64,000 nt of DNA from Hygrocybe punicea (Eukaryota; Basidiomycota; Agaricomycetes; Agaricales; Hygrophoraceae): assembly GCA_963556145.1 (NCBI GenBank), contig OY744470.1, positions 3,410,001-3,474,000 on the forward strand, written 5' to 3'. The notes beneath the pieces were generated by a model. The model was not told the DNA's origin. It saw nothing but the letters and a program-made list of their open reading frames with translations, and did no database searches. The first letter of the stretch is position 1, and the number at the start of each line of letters is the position of its first letter. The translations under genes were made by a program, and so were the position numbers. Positions 23,331 to 35,444 of this stretch are shown here, piece by piece.

Positions 23331-25104
23331 ATGAGAGGAGGCGAAGACGACATCCCTATAAATCCATATGCATGGTCGAAGGGCTCGAAAATATCTCTCC
23401 AAGACTTCCTGACAAAAGTGAGTGCCGAACTATTTTTTTTTTTGAACATTCTGACCTAGTTGACCGTTTTATTCTCGGTCAGTACAAGCCCTCTATGGTG
23501 CAGAACGACGGTTCCAAGCCTGTGGGGATCATCACGTTTTTTGAACACGTAGCCGACTTTGGCTGATGGAGTCCTTCCCCACCTCCCCGCCCTTTTTTTT
23601 TTTTTGTCACAGTGGATCTGGGTTAAAGGCTCTGAGCCTTCCAAGGTGGACGATGATGAGGTTGCCGCCATAAAGGAAGCGTCAAACTTCTGTGGGTTTT
23701 CCAATCTTTAATTTCCTCATGAAAAACAAAAAAAAAACGGTCGCTCATCCTTCAGTGCAGTAAATGAGGTGTCCGCAAAGATCGAAAATATCAAAGTAAA
23801 ACAATGCGTGTTTCACAGTACCGATATGGACTAAAAGGCTCTCCTTTGCAGAACGACGCGTCAATACCTACACGTTCGAATAAGAAAACCGGCGCCAAGA
23901 GCAAGAAGGAATTGCGGGAACAGGTTCGGCATGGATTTCTCCTGAAGTCTATCGTTTACCGTGACCATCCTCGTCCTAGACTCAAGCTGAGGCAGTCGAA
24001 AAGTTGAAGGAAATTTCAATTCGACTTGGATTCGTCTCTGGGAAATGGTATGGTCTCTCAAATTCACCAGCCCTTTTCAGTGACACGCTCATTTTTGTTT
24101 CACAGGCTTATCTTTGTGCCACCGGATAAAGTTGACATGGTTTGGTCCAGACTCGCAAGTCTGTCTGTCTTTTATCGCGTAACTTTTTTGGATTTTGGAA
24201 CGAGAAACTCATACCATCTGCAGCTTCACTTGTTGACGGGCCCTTGGCATCTACGCCAGCATACCTGGCAAAGGTATCAACTTGTCCCCAGGACGGCAAT
24301 CCCGTTTCCCAGCATTTGATATGCCTCTACCTACCCGATGTATATGACAAGGATGCCGTAACCGAGGTAAAAATTCAGTTTTTCTTTTTATTATAACAGT
24401 CTTCGAGAACAAGGGGGGGGGGGGGCCAAGAAACTCTATTAATATAACATCAACCAAAGGTCATGAAAATCTTGCTCAGGAACCACGGAGTTAATCTGAC
24501 CGGCGTCAAATCGAACCTGTACACTGCGATCGGTAGGTTCGAGCCACCTACCCCTCTATTAGCCGAGTGGTAACTTTGTGGTTTTCCAATCAAGACCTTG
24601 ATAGCAAGCATCCGAGTGGCATTCCATCAACCGTGAGCAGACCCCCTTCCCCCCGTCTTCGAGTTTACCCGATATGAAAAATTCGTGTTTGTTTTCGACA
24701 ATCAAGATATGGAAAAACACGGCCGTTTTGCCGGACTCGGAGATCAAGGTAAGAGGGGTATTCGTTTTCATTGTGGAGTTTCTCCCTTTTGAACATAGCA
24801 TTGTTGATAGAAACTCAAGGAGGCTTTTTACGCCGATCTCGCTGCCGGACAAACGGCGACATCAGACAACAAGTTTGCAGAGAAGGGAAAGGAGGTGGCG
24901 GGTGCTGTTGCTGCCCCAAGCAAGCCAAAGTTGAAGTTGAAAAACAAGGCCGAAGACGACCCATTTGCATCTGATGTTGATGAAGACGAGGAGGAAGAGA
25001 CGCGGAAGAAAGAATTGAAAAACAAGAACGTGAAGGAAAGCAAACCTGAGCATAACGAAGATGTGGACGAAGAAAGACCGCAAAAGAAGAAGAGGAAAAC
25101 TTGA
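23331..25104 (+). CDS. DUF1917 (BLES03/C11orf68-like) protein
   Basis: Function is unknown; the family is conserved from fungi to animals. The twelve exons are 23331-23417, 23483-23521, 23613-23691, 23761-23795, 23852-23923, 23980-24047, 24106-24158, 24224-24366, 24460-24532, 24595-24632, 24707-24748 and 24811-25104. They join in frame to 340 aa. Signature stretches are KPWIWVKGSEPSKVDDDEV near residue 42, LGFVSGKWLIFVPPDKVDMV in the middle, HLICLYLPDVYDKDAVTEVM, then SGIPSTIWKNTAVLPDSEIK. A ~95-residue Lys/Glu/Asp-rich tail ends in KKKRKT, a likely nuclear localisation signal. Exons are strikingly small (35-143 nt except the last). The intron from 24367 carries a 13-nt G run. The gene converges with the orphan gene, stops 109 bp apart. 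Confidence 0.82.
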
Positions 25105-25213
25105 AAGCCGAAAGCACGACGAAACTACAAAATGTACACATACTCGGCACTGCATCATGTAGAAAAAAAATGAAACTTTGGATACATTATCTTGAGTTCT
25201 GTCTTTTGGCCAA

Positions 25214-27981
25214 TCACAACATTCGCGGTCTCTTGTCAGGATCGGTCTCAACGTTGCTCGAAGTCGTGTCGTCGGTCTCCCGAGGTCTTTTGCGAGAGGT
25301 ATTGGACACAGGAATGACCGTATCTGAGGTACGAGTAATAGATGCGTAAACCGACCGATCGTCCTCTATACCAGCAGCCGATCCGCCAGAAATCTGAAAA
25401 CCTGTGTGTGTTGGTGTAGTATCCGAGTTGACCATCCTTCGGAATCCCAATGGGCGAGTCTCGCTCTTCATGGCGTCGTAAAGAAGGCGAAGATGTTTCA
25501 TGTCCAGGCCATTTATACCTTTGTTGTCGTCACATGCTGGATCTCCGCTGCCTGGCAGTGGGACACCACCAGGCCAGTTGTCCAATTCCCAGCCACGCTC
25601 CGAAAGCAGCGTACGGAGTGTGGTCCAAGGTAATTGTTTAGTTGTGACGCCAGGAATCGGGACTCCAAGGTTCTCTGATAAATAGAAATGTTGTCAAGTT
25701 GGAGAATGAGTGATATATCACAGGAGCCGTACCTAGAAGTTGAATAACATGAAGTTTAAGTTCTTTGATCATGAATCCTTTCGGCCTTCGGGGTGCCTTC
25801 AGCATTGCACCGGTACTCTTTGATGTCTCATTGCGGTTGCTTCGTGTCCTGGATGTCGATTCGATCATGAATTCTAGGTATAAATCCACGAATTATGCGC
25901 TTACTCTTCATTATGGCTAGCTTTGGAGTGGAGGACATCAGACGTGCCAATATCGCTTCTATAATATCATTAGGATGGCCCGCGAGTTAATGATATGATT
26001 TACCCATTAGGATCAACTGCCCCAGGTTCTGCGTGAATATCGTCCTGCACACGTGATTTCAGCAACATTTCTCAGGTCAAGTGGATTACAATGTAGCCAC
26101 TCACGGTTGATGACAATGACCCTTCCGATGTCGAATCACGATCGGAGAGTTCAAGTCGGAGACCCTCTTCGGCCGCAATTGCTTCCTGGTATTGGGAGTG
26201 GTAAGAATGGTTCATGGATTGTTTCAGTACACGCACCAGGTCCTGAAGAACTGAATTGATCTTCTGTTGCCGTTCCGTGGATGATGACAACCGGTTCCCT
26301 TTCCCACTGATTATATTATGGAAGATTTTGGCGAACTTGCATGCATTGCAAGATTTGCCTCCGACGAATGGCAGGAATTTTGGATGGTGAGTACCAGTAA
26401 TCATAGACACCGATGAGGCGTACCAATCCAGAACAGCCGGGCTAGCGTTCTTGAAACATGTATGATGCGACTCTTGAGCTGCACGACGAAAGTTGGCCAC
26501 TGTTGTTGTCAGCTCTACCTCAGGAAGGGTGGGGATAGATTTAAAGAAGTCCTTCGTGCGATATCTGGCCACATCGTAATTAAAGGCTGACAAAAGGTTT
26601 GAGTTGTTCCCGTCTTCTTTGAAGGATATCGACAAAAGTACAGTGCCAATCCAAGTCCGTATATCCACCGATGTTGGTAGTGAAATCTCTTGGCGAGTCC
26701 TGGCGGTGCCTGCCTGGATGCTAGTTTCCGCTCGTTGCCAGTCATGAGAGGAAAGATCTGTGCACTCCATTCGCCAATCCTCTGGGTAGAAATTGAGCCA
26801 CGGCAACCATTTCTCGTGCTTCCATTCGGAGGGGAGTTTGCAAAGCCAATTGTCCACACATTTCAAGGTAGAAATCTTGAAAAGGGGCGAAGAATCCTGG
26901 CGTGCCATTCGATCGAGACACTCCAACCATTCAGAATATTTACCGAAATTTGTCGCTTTCCACAAGACCCAGAGGAAAACAAGGTGATGCGGCGGTTGAT
27001 AATGATAGTTGATTACATCAATAGGGGAACCAGAGGCAGAGGAGTGAGCAAGCGACTGGGCTCTGTAAAGTTGAATCCATGCAGAGATCATCAGACATGA
27101 ATGAATACCGTAGTAAAGTGTCCTCACCGTACAGCACATGGTGGGCACGAAGATGCCACCCCGAGGGATAAGTACAAAATGTCGTAGCATTGAGAAGGTT
27201 TGAGGTGTGATCGCATCGATATCCATGCCTTCAGATAGTAGTCAGTTTCAAAACGACGACAGGTATGGCCAGCTGTGTTCATAACACCGCAAAATGTTTT
27301 GAACACCTTGACGTCCTTCGAAATCGCCAAGTAAAAATCGAAGCATGAGAAATACCAATCACGAATCAGTCCATCCAAGTCCCAAGTGTCCCGTCTCGTA
27401 TATCCTCGAGCTGTGTCAGCTTCTCTCATGGCCTCTGACGTCGCAACCAGCCATGCAATCATGGAAAATCGTGTATCTGCATCAGCCTCTTGTATTCGGC
27501 GCCGTCTCTCCGCCAAGTGCACCGATTCTTCCTTCTTTCCAATCCGCTCTAGTCGCTGTGAAAGGGCAGTTGCTGCTATGCGCCAGTCGTTCGCGGTGGG
27601 CCCATCATGAAAGGTGATGTACCCAATCTTCGCCTCATCACCGTCAACCCATAACCAAAAATCATCATCCGTGCCACCTTCAAGTAACTTTAACCAAGTT
27701 CGGACGGTGAGGTCACAGTTGTGTGCACAATATTCCCATACTACTTTCCACAAGAACATCACCCTGTGTCTGTGATCTTTCCCCTCGCTGCGCACAAAAT
27801 TCTCATCATCCTTAAGACAAGGTATCGGAGTGCCGACAAGTGAGCCAACATGTGGATTGTAGTGATATGGTTCATCGTAGTGACTGCTCTCTTCCTGAGC
27901 GGCGCCGACGTCCTGACGAGTGTAGGATGTATCGAAGGAGAAATGTGGGTCAGGTAAGTTGCGGAACAGTGAGGAGGTCAT
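25214..27981 (-). CDS. Large orphan protein, copy 1 (intact)
   Basis: I do not recognise a family. Exons are 27288-27981, 27128-27228, 26105-27055, 26004-26044, 25905-25958, 25733-25848 and 25214-25674, in frame to about 805 aa. The N-terminal third is acidic and Trp-rich (WLKLLEGGTDDDFWLWVDGD), followed by an Arg/Glu-rich helix (RRRRIQEADADTRFSMIAWL). The centre has many Trp and Cys (FLPFVGGKSCNACKFAKIF could bind a metal). After it come KAPRRPKGFMIKELKLHVIQ, then DNWPGGVPLPGSGDPACDDN, and a basic end SRKRPRE / DKRPRM that could be a nuclear signal. A decayed paralogue lies at 45286-47948 on the same strand. Conservation between the copies supports the introns. It is probably a lineage-restricted family. 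Confidence 0.7.
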
Positions 27982-28335
27982 GGTTAGGAGGTTAGGGAGA
28001 CTGAACGAAACGCCTTGGGTACGGAACGCGTCCTGAATGGGTGCGAAGAAAAGCTATATAGAGGCCTTCGACCCCATTTCTAACGCAAAGGCTGTGTAAG
28101 GGTCCTCCTCTTGAACAATGTCGGTAACGTTACACGTAACTCTCAGTAAAAACGAATATTCAAGTGAAGTCATGTGAAATCAGGTCAAAGTCGACCCATG
28201 GTCAATTATAGTCAACTTGTAGTCTGCAAAACATCAAAGTTTGTTACCTTCAGGTACCGCCACTATTTCCCATCAAAATTAGTCAAGGTAAAGTACAACT
28301 TTAGTCCGGCGCGGAACTTATATTCATGTGTCCGC
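27982..28335. other. Intergenic; transposon-end-like repeat
   Basis: About 28136-28196 (CTCAGTAAAAACGAATATTC and beyond) resembles, inverted, both 11768-11835 and the stretch near 38466-38492. It may be an end of a transposon family. No gene. Confidence 0.45.
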
Positions 28336-28771
28336 ATGCTCGAGCATCAGACCATGTTTTCACTAAGTTCTACAACGTTGCCACGTTCCGCTCAGCTCGA
28401 GATGACGAATGTGAGTTCATTTTTATCTATCCTTTCGTTACTACATGCTGATTTCTCCTCAGTGCACCCCGTCTCAGGCACCTACTCAGAACACCAGCAA
28501 CTCCGTGTTTGCCTTAGAATTGCAGGCATCGTTGAGCGCCGACGACGACGCTCTTGGTGCCAGTGATGCGCTGTCTCCCGTGCTTCAGCTTTCAGGATGG
28601 TCCTCGGCCAGTGATACCCAGGAACTGCAGGAACCACTACTCGGTGGTCAGGTTCCATCCACATCGGCCATTCCTTGCGGATCGTCCACAGCACCTCGGA
28701 AGCAATTCCCGGCCCCCAAGTCCGCCTATGGTGCTGCCATTGGTCGCACTGCGACGATATTAATTGAATAG
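28336..28771 (+). CDS. Small hypothetical protein
   Basis: Exons are 28336-28410 and 28463-28771 with a 52-nt intron (GTGAGT..CTCAG), giving 127 aa. It is Ser/Ala/Gln-rich and acidic in the middle (SLSADDDALGASDALSPV), with no domain, signal peptide or membrane segment that I recognise. The good splice junction in phase is the main support; low-complexity composition makes a chance ORF possible. Confidence 0.35.
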
Positions 28772-29588
28772 GTACATTGGTCTCGCGCACTGATATTAAT
28801 AATCTCATCTGGTGTTCTTTTGCAGCGTATTTGATTCCAGTTGCTGTTGATTTCTGTCTGTTGCGTAATTGGCTTTGCTTAAATAAAGTTATTAGTGCTT
28901 TCAATATTTCTCTGGGATGAAATGTTTCAAAGAAAATATGAATCCCATATGTGATTTGTTTCTTAGCCCTTGAATGAACTTCATGCATAAATGGAAATGT
29001 AGAAGAGTAATTGGATTATAAGAACTCCACCTGCAGGCTCTGGCAATGGTGGACAAAGGCAAGGGTTGCTTGGGAATGCTTAAAACAAAAAAGAGACATT
29101 AGTGGCCAAATTCAAAATCTTACTGTTTGGCCACCAAGTGGAGTTCTGAGAGCTTCAATATAGATGAGGGGAAATTCAAATGACAGGAGATGGCTTAGAT
29201 AATTTGGTTAAGAGGTTAATGGAGCAGTCTGAATAAGTGCCCCCATGGTGTCTAGTGTAACTGACTTGCAATAAATGTGTTGCATCCAACATGCCAATTT
29301 ATACAAGAAAATGAAAAGGTGCACTATACTTGCAACACAGGGTTAGTTGGTTGAGCTACAGCATCTACACACTAATTAATATTTACTTGGGAGCAATAGG
29401 GTCTTCTGGATGAGCCAAGTTGGGGTTGACATGAATTATCTACTTCTTATTGCAATACAAATAGTATTACTCTATCATAAGATGGGCAACTTTGCATCCA
29501 GAATTTACGACAACTATCTTATCTGACAGTATCTCTATGCTCGAAATGTGTGCAACCCTGCTACCCATCCTCTGGAACATCTCCAAAA
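28772..29588. other. AT-rich stretch without gene
   Basis: There is a drop in GC relative to the 12-28 kb island that persists to about 35.3 kb. No domain-bearing frame here. Confidence 0.5.
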
Positions 29589-30890
29589 TCATAGATATAG
29601 TCCTTTGGGTGTTCCCTGTATGGTACCTAACAAAACTTCTATCAGAAGGCAAAAGAGGACAAAAAAAGAGGGACAGCCACCTTCTCTTGTGGTGATGTAA
29701 AGTCTGCTTTGGTGACCTCATATGCCTCCTCTAAGAGCAAGCAAGCCAGCTTCTGTGCACACTGCTTTGGTGTCCACAAGCAAGTTGTCTTCCATAGTGT
29801 TGGATTCTTCAAGGTCTATGTCTTCCCCAAGACTCATGTGCGAGGCATGTAAACATACAAGGTATTGAGGCAACTGCAAAATACTGGGGTAAAACAAGAG
29901 GAACTGGAAAATATGTTGCTTTCTCTTGATGTTGGGTAATGGAAATTCAATTTTGTGATCAATACAACCCAGTCAGATCAGTGCAGGATCCAGCAACTTG
30001 ATCCTATTCATTGCCATGATGACATTCAGGTTTCCTGGGTGTTGAATCCATCAAGTTGATTGAGAAGCTCCAACATTGTTTCTGGATTTCACATTCACCA
30101 CCAGACATTGATTCATATCTTGGTGACACCCAGCGAGATTAATATATGCAACAACAAAAAGGGCTGATATTGACAATTACCATTTTGTACCAATAGCATC
30201 AATTTTGTTGATGAAAATGATGCTAGGAGCATGCTTCTCCACCACTTGTAATAACTCATGGACAAGCTTAGGGCCATCTCCAAGGTACTTTTGAATCAAC
30301 TCAGAGCCAACCACTCGCAAAACAGTTGCAGACGTTTGGTTCGGGATGGCATTTGCTAGGAGCATTTTCCCTGTGCCAGGGACACCATATAGAATGACAC
30401 CTTTAGGCGGTTTGATGCCCATCTCTTCATACAACTCAGGATGTGTTAGAGGGAGCTCAACAGATTCCTGAGTAAGAAGTGATTATTGAAAGGGAGAACT
30501 AGGGGAAATGTGTAGATACCTTGATTTCTTGTATCTGTTGTTCTAGCCCACCAATGTCAGCATAACTCTCTGTAGGCACCTTGTCTAGTTTCATGAGTCG
30601 GACCAGGGGATCTCTGTCATCCTGCAAAATACCAATGAAAGATTGAGTCTTGTGGTGTAGCAAAGCAGAAAAGCCTAGTTCAAAGAGGTTTTTATTGATG
30701 AAAGACATGATGGAGATGTAGAATTCAGGGTCAGAAGCAGTGTTGATAATAGCATGATCATCATCAATGATTTCCTCCACAGTGTTGACAGCCATGGGCA
30801 TTCCATGAAAATTGTCCACCCTTGATCTGTCCTCATTCTTTTCTTCTCTGGTTGCCTCTGACTTCAACTGCTCCTGGTCTAGAGTCCGGA
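29589..30890 (-). pseudogene. RPT2: 26S proteasome ATPase Rpt2 pseudogene
   Basis: Minus-strand pieces follow Rpt2 order: [115 protein letters not shown], and the C-terminus GTPKGLYL with its stop at 29589-29591. A 52-nt intron (30468-30519) is still recognisable, so this is a DNA duplicate and not a retrocopy. Walker A reads GVPGTGKM (T to M) and Walker B FINKID (D to N, E to K), which would abolish ATP hydrolysis. In-frame stops and frameshifts follow at 30177. The N-terminal ~90 residues are missing. Confidence 0.9.
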
Positions 30891-31788
30891 CATAAACATT
30901 CAATGCAATGCCCCCCAGTTTGGAATGCCCCAATGGCAGAAAACAGCTGTAAAAGTGAATGTGTGGCCATACATAGTGCTATGTTAGAGGTGTTATTGGG
31001 ATTCTGATGGGTCAAGTCAGCATGTAGTTAGTCAGTAGTGATAAACCTCCAATTGCAATAGACTTTAGTGAGCATTATAACTATCCTTTCAATGTTCTTA
31101 TCACTGAGACAAGATGATGCAATGGTCATTGACTGATCCTTTTTGGTGGCTTGGTCAAACATTTATCTGTGAGGGAATGCTTTTTGGGTGTTAAAATATG
31201 GGACAGGTGTAGCACAATATTGTGGTGGAACCACTAAAGCTGATTCACTGAAAAAATTGGTTCCTAAGAATTTCATTTGCCTTCTATTTTTAAATATATT
31301 TTCACTGAATTTACTGAACTTTCAGATTGATCAAAGTTCTATGGACCATTTATCATTTTTAACTGAACCATGGCAAAACTAATTCACAAGGCTCAACTGT
31401 CCCATCAGATTGTGGCATCTTGGTATTCACATGCTTTCTCCTTGCTTGGTTTGTCATGTTGGTGAGTTTTGTCTTTACTGTCTTGGATATATTGAATAGC
31501 CACACAGTTGATATCCATCTTGTAAAAATGCAGAGATAGTTGGGAGAATCATAATTTCAAATTTCACATGGAAACAAAAGCCTCTTCAAATAGAATTGTA
31601 GACTACACAGTCACAAAAAGAGAAAGTTACGAATTAAAGCTAGTATAAGAATGTACACATGGAAACAAAAGCCTCTTTAAATAGAATTTGTAGACTACAC
31701 AGTTACAGAAAGAGAAAGTTATGAATTAAAGCTAGTATAAGTTTTAGATATTTAAAAGTAAATTGTCATGGCCATACTCCAAGTGCTA
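30891..31788. other. Region between RPT2 pseudogene and transposase
   Basis: AT-rich, no supported gene. It ends in a tandem duplication (31566-31743) close to the transposase stop. Confidence 0.5.
31566..31743. repeat. Two-copy ~88-bp direct repeat
   Basis: ACATGGAAACAAAAGCCTCT through GAATTAAAGCTAGTATAAG occurs at about 31566-31652 and 31655-31743 with few differences. It lies 45 bp beyond the transposase stop, where 3' UTR or subterminal binding sites would be. Confidence 0.8.
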
Positions 31789-34700
31789 TTAATCATTGTC
31801 ATCATCATTGTCATCATCATTGTCACCATCTTCAATGGTGGAGCCAGCTTCTTCAGGAGTCAACATCTCCAGACCTGGATGTTTTCTGAGTATATAAACT
31901 GCCTGTTCATGGTTCCAAATGGCAATAAGATGACATATTGCTGACACAGGCAAAACCCGGATATCCTCAGACCAAGTTCCTTTCCACCTCTTCAAGGCTA
32001 GATGAAGGTCAACAACTGGATGATATAGAACCAGTTGCTGATGTGTGTCCAGCACTTCAAAGAATACAAGAGCTTGTCCAAAAATTGGTTCTGATATATC
32101 ATCAACTTTAGCCTCAAAATAAGAGGAAGATCGATCTGGAGGGACTCCTCGAGTCTCACTCAGATGACTTCTGAGTACATGTCCTCCAATCAGACGAAGC
32201 TTTCCCCATCTGTAAAGGTTAAGCTGAGGATCAAAGTCTTGCTGCAACCAAATGCAGATTGCTTGAAGGTGATGAGAAAATGTCTCATTAGATAGACGAT
32301 CTCTTTTGAGAATTTTGATTTCTTGAAAGAGTTTCATTGTTCTTGGAGGAGATTTGGGTGGATCAACCTCAAGTGATGGATAATACAGCATCAAGAGTTT
32401 CACCAGCTCTCTCTCAAAAATAATATTGGCCAATTCTGCAAATGGTGCCTTTTTGGAACGGATCTTATGACCCATTTCTCCAATAGCTCTTTCCACAGTG
32501 GCTTGTGAACCAAGCCTTATTGAACCATTCCATTCTATATGTGTTGGAACATGGATCAACTGAAATATACACAGGCGGACCCTTGAGATTTTCTGAGGAT
32601 CTTTTCCAACATATAGTTTTTCAAATCCTTGCAGAAACTTTTTGATCAAGTTGTGAAGATCATGAAGTTCTGTGTCGGTCCTGGGCTTGATAGTCATAGC
32701 AAATTCAACAGCTTCAACAAAATAGGACAAGTTCTCAAGCACTGCAGGATCAACTCCAATTTCCATACCAATAGGCAAGACATACCAATGGAGTAGAGCC
32801 ATCCATTCATATATCTTATATTGGCTCTGGCGCTTTAAGAACACATCTCGAACAGGCCCACAAAAAGCAGGTGGAAGTGTTGACATAGCTTCAGCTAGTA
32901 ATTTGCCAAACAAGCGAGCCTTTTCAGTGCTAAGATGAATTTTCTCTGAAGGTAAGCTGAAAATTGTCCACAAGTCCCACAGGAATGCCATATCATTTTC
33001 ATAGAATAAATGAAATGGATCAAGGGGAAAGAAGCTTGGATGGAGAAAGGCAGCAGCAGCTGCACACAAAGGCATGCGTGAAATACCAGTTTTTTTGACA
33101 ATCTCAGCTACAGCAGCCTTTGATGTAGCTGCTGACAGTGCAGCAATTGTTTTCCAGTAGAAGTCCTCATCTCGAAGGGGTAAGTCATCAAGATCATATG
33201 ATTCAGGCCGGTCAGGATTATATGTGGAGTTTTCTGGTGGTGACATTGGATAGTACTGGGATTTTGCTCCTTTGTTCTTGCTTGCCCTGGCACCCTTCAC
33301 CATACTAAAATGGTCACCATAAATGGCAGAATGTCCTGCCATTCCATTAAGTTTGGCTGACCCCAACATATCACCTAATGCCATGCAAATATAAGCTCGA
33401 TTGACAAAATAGGATGAGTCAATGGCATCCCATGTCCATATGCCTTCACTAGCTGCTGCCATTTGCTCAAAAATTACATGTATGAATGATTCCATGTGTC
33501 CAGGTGGTCTTGAACCTGGAGTTGCAAAGGCAACAATAACATTTCCAGATTTGGAACGAATCTCGGGAGCCAAGTTGAGCAAGATGAGAATAACAAGCCA
33601 AGTGTTAGATTGCTTTTTCATAGTAAGTTGAGCACCATCAGTTGAAATTGCCAGAGCAATGTCACGTGGTTCTTGAAACAAATGCATATCTTTGTAGTGA
33701 TGCATATGTACTTTGGAATCAGCAAAATCAGAGTATTTATGTTTGTCAGCAGCTGTTGCTACAAGATGCAAAGCTTGTTGCAAACATTTATCTCTGTGTC
33801 GCAAAAGTTTGGAGGTTTCTGCATTGGCAAACATTGCTCTGATTGTAGCCATAATTGGCAGATACATCATTTGTGCTCTAGGCTTGTTCCGAGCTGATGG
33901 GCTGCTTTTATGTTTATAGCGTGGTTGACCACATATTTTATGCTCTTTAACATATGGACAAGATGTCATGGTCTCAAATTCACCTGTATATGCAATACAG
34001 CTGTGAGGACACATATCCACCTTGGAAGGTCTGAAATCTGTTAAGTTCATTGCTAGCTTTTGGACAGAGTACAAGGAAAGAATCTCCACTCCAGCTGCAG
34101 CTTGAAGAACCTTAGAATGCAATTTGAATGCTTTAACAGTTCCATTGGACCTTTTCCATGCCACATAATGCCTCAGTGAGTGAAATTCAGATTCACTCAA
34201 TGACCGTGGCTCAGATATTGAGGCAGGAGGAATGGGAGGCAAAGTGTAGTCTCCTAATAACTTCTGTTGAAGATGTGCCACTACATCAGGTAAGCCAGCA
34301 TGTTGCTCTGACTCATCTGAAGCACCCTGATTGTTTTCAGAGTTATCTGAAGCACTCTGATTGCTGTCAGAGTCATCTGAAGCACTCTGATTGCTTTCAG
34401 CATCATCTGACTCTTCGCTCACCAAATCATGGGGCAGGTCATCAGGTTCAAAATCATTGGACATATCATCAGAATTATTGCCAAAATCTTCCTCAGTAGC
34501 ATCAGATATGAAATCGTCTTCTGGAAATTTCAGGATTCCGGAGTTGGATTGGTAGGATTCAGTATCTGTGTCGGTGTCACTGCAGTCATCATCTTAATAA
34601 TGGATGCCATTGTCAGAGTTTAATCAGCATAGATTTACACCTGAACCTACCATGTGGATGAGCAGACTCTGAAATGTTAAAATCTGAATAAATACCACAG

Positions 34701-35296
34701 TGTAATCTTAGAAATTCAGTTGAACTGACCTTCGGCCTCTTCCAGATATTGAATGTTTAAGTCTGATCCTGAATAATAATTGAATTAATTATTATATGAA
34801 ATTGTCACTGACATACAGTCACATACCATCATCATGGGTAGCAGCAAAAGAGCCTTGAATACCAAATTAATTTTAAAGCCAATTCAGCTGTTTTCTATTG
34901 AACTTACCACTATTCAAGTTCTCTAACATATCTTAATGGAAGGATTAGAATATTAAATATTATAATAGAGAATCTGAAACTGAACATACCTTCATGAATT
35001 AATCCTGATCTAACATCATCCTGGGCAAAACTCTGGGAAGTCTCTGGGTCTTGTTGGTATAGATTAATACCAACACTCTAGTCTTTATATACACTACACT
35101 CACCTTCTTGATCAGGATCTCCACCAGATAAGAAAGAATTATTCATATTAATGCATTTCTGAAGATGAGCATTAAATTCTGGAGTGTGAGTTTGTTCCAC
35201 GCTATACAGTAACTCTTGATCTTGTTTCAAGTGTCGTCTGATAGTCTTTAGGGTTCGGTTACGCTGGGGAAAGCACTGAGAGCAGTAGCAGGGCAT
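31789..35296 (-). CDS. Tnp2-type (CACTA/EnSpm-like) transposase, apparently intact
   Basis: Exons in coding order are 35104-35296, 34990-35049 (60 nt), 34908-34931 (24), 34827-34853 (27), 34730-34768 (39), 34651-34668 (18) and 31789-34592, in frame to 1054 aa. All six introns are phase 1 and all five internal exons are multiples of three. The N-terminus MPCYCSQCFP..IRRHLKQDQ is a zinc-finger-like start common in basidiomycete Tnp2 proteins. The tiny exons and exon 7 start encode an acidic Ser/Asp region with three SNQSASD-type repeats. The core has CPHSCIAYTGEFETMTSCPY, a Cys-rich finger, then LAISTDGAQLTMKKQSNTWL, the first catalytic-Asp region, and later NGMAGHSAIYGDHFSM and the Tnp2 C-terminal half. 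It ends in a (D/N)n run. No stop or frameshift was found. It diverges from the gene at 35445 across 148 bp. Confidence 0.8.
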
Positions 35297-35444
35297 GGTG
35301 GTAGAGAGAGAAGTGCAAGGATAGGGGAGTCAAGTTGAAGTCAAGTTAGAGTCAATATATAGGTGGCGTGAGAATTTACCATAACATCCCGGAATAATGC
35401 CGAATGATGCCGAATGAACTAGAAACCTTCTCAGTTCGTGTCCA
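35297..35444. promoter_or_regulatory. Bidirectional promoter region (148 bp)
   Basis: This is the only DNA between the transposase ATG (minus) and the coiled-coil gene ATG (plus). It contains AGTCAAGTTGAAGTCAAGTT direct repeats, TATATA near 35355 and two ATGCCGAATGA repeats near 35398-35418. Both genes must be driven from here, or leaders extend into the neighbour. Confidence 0.5.
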
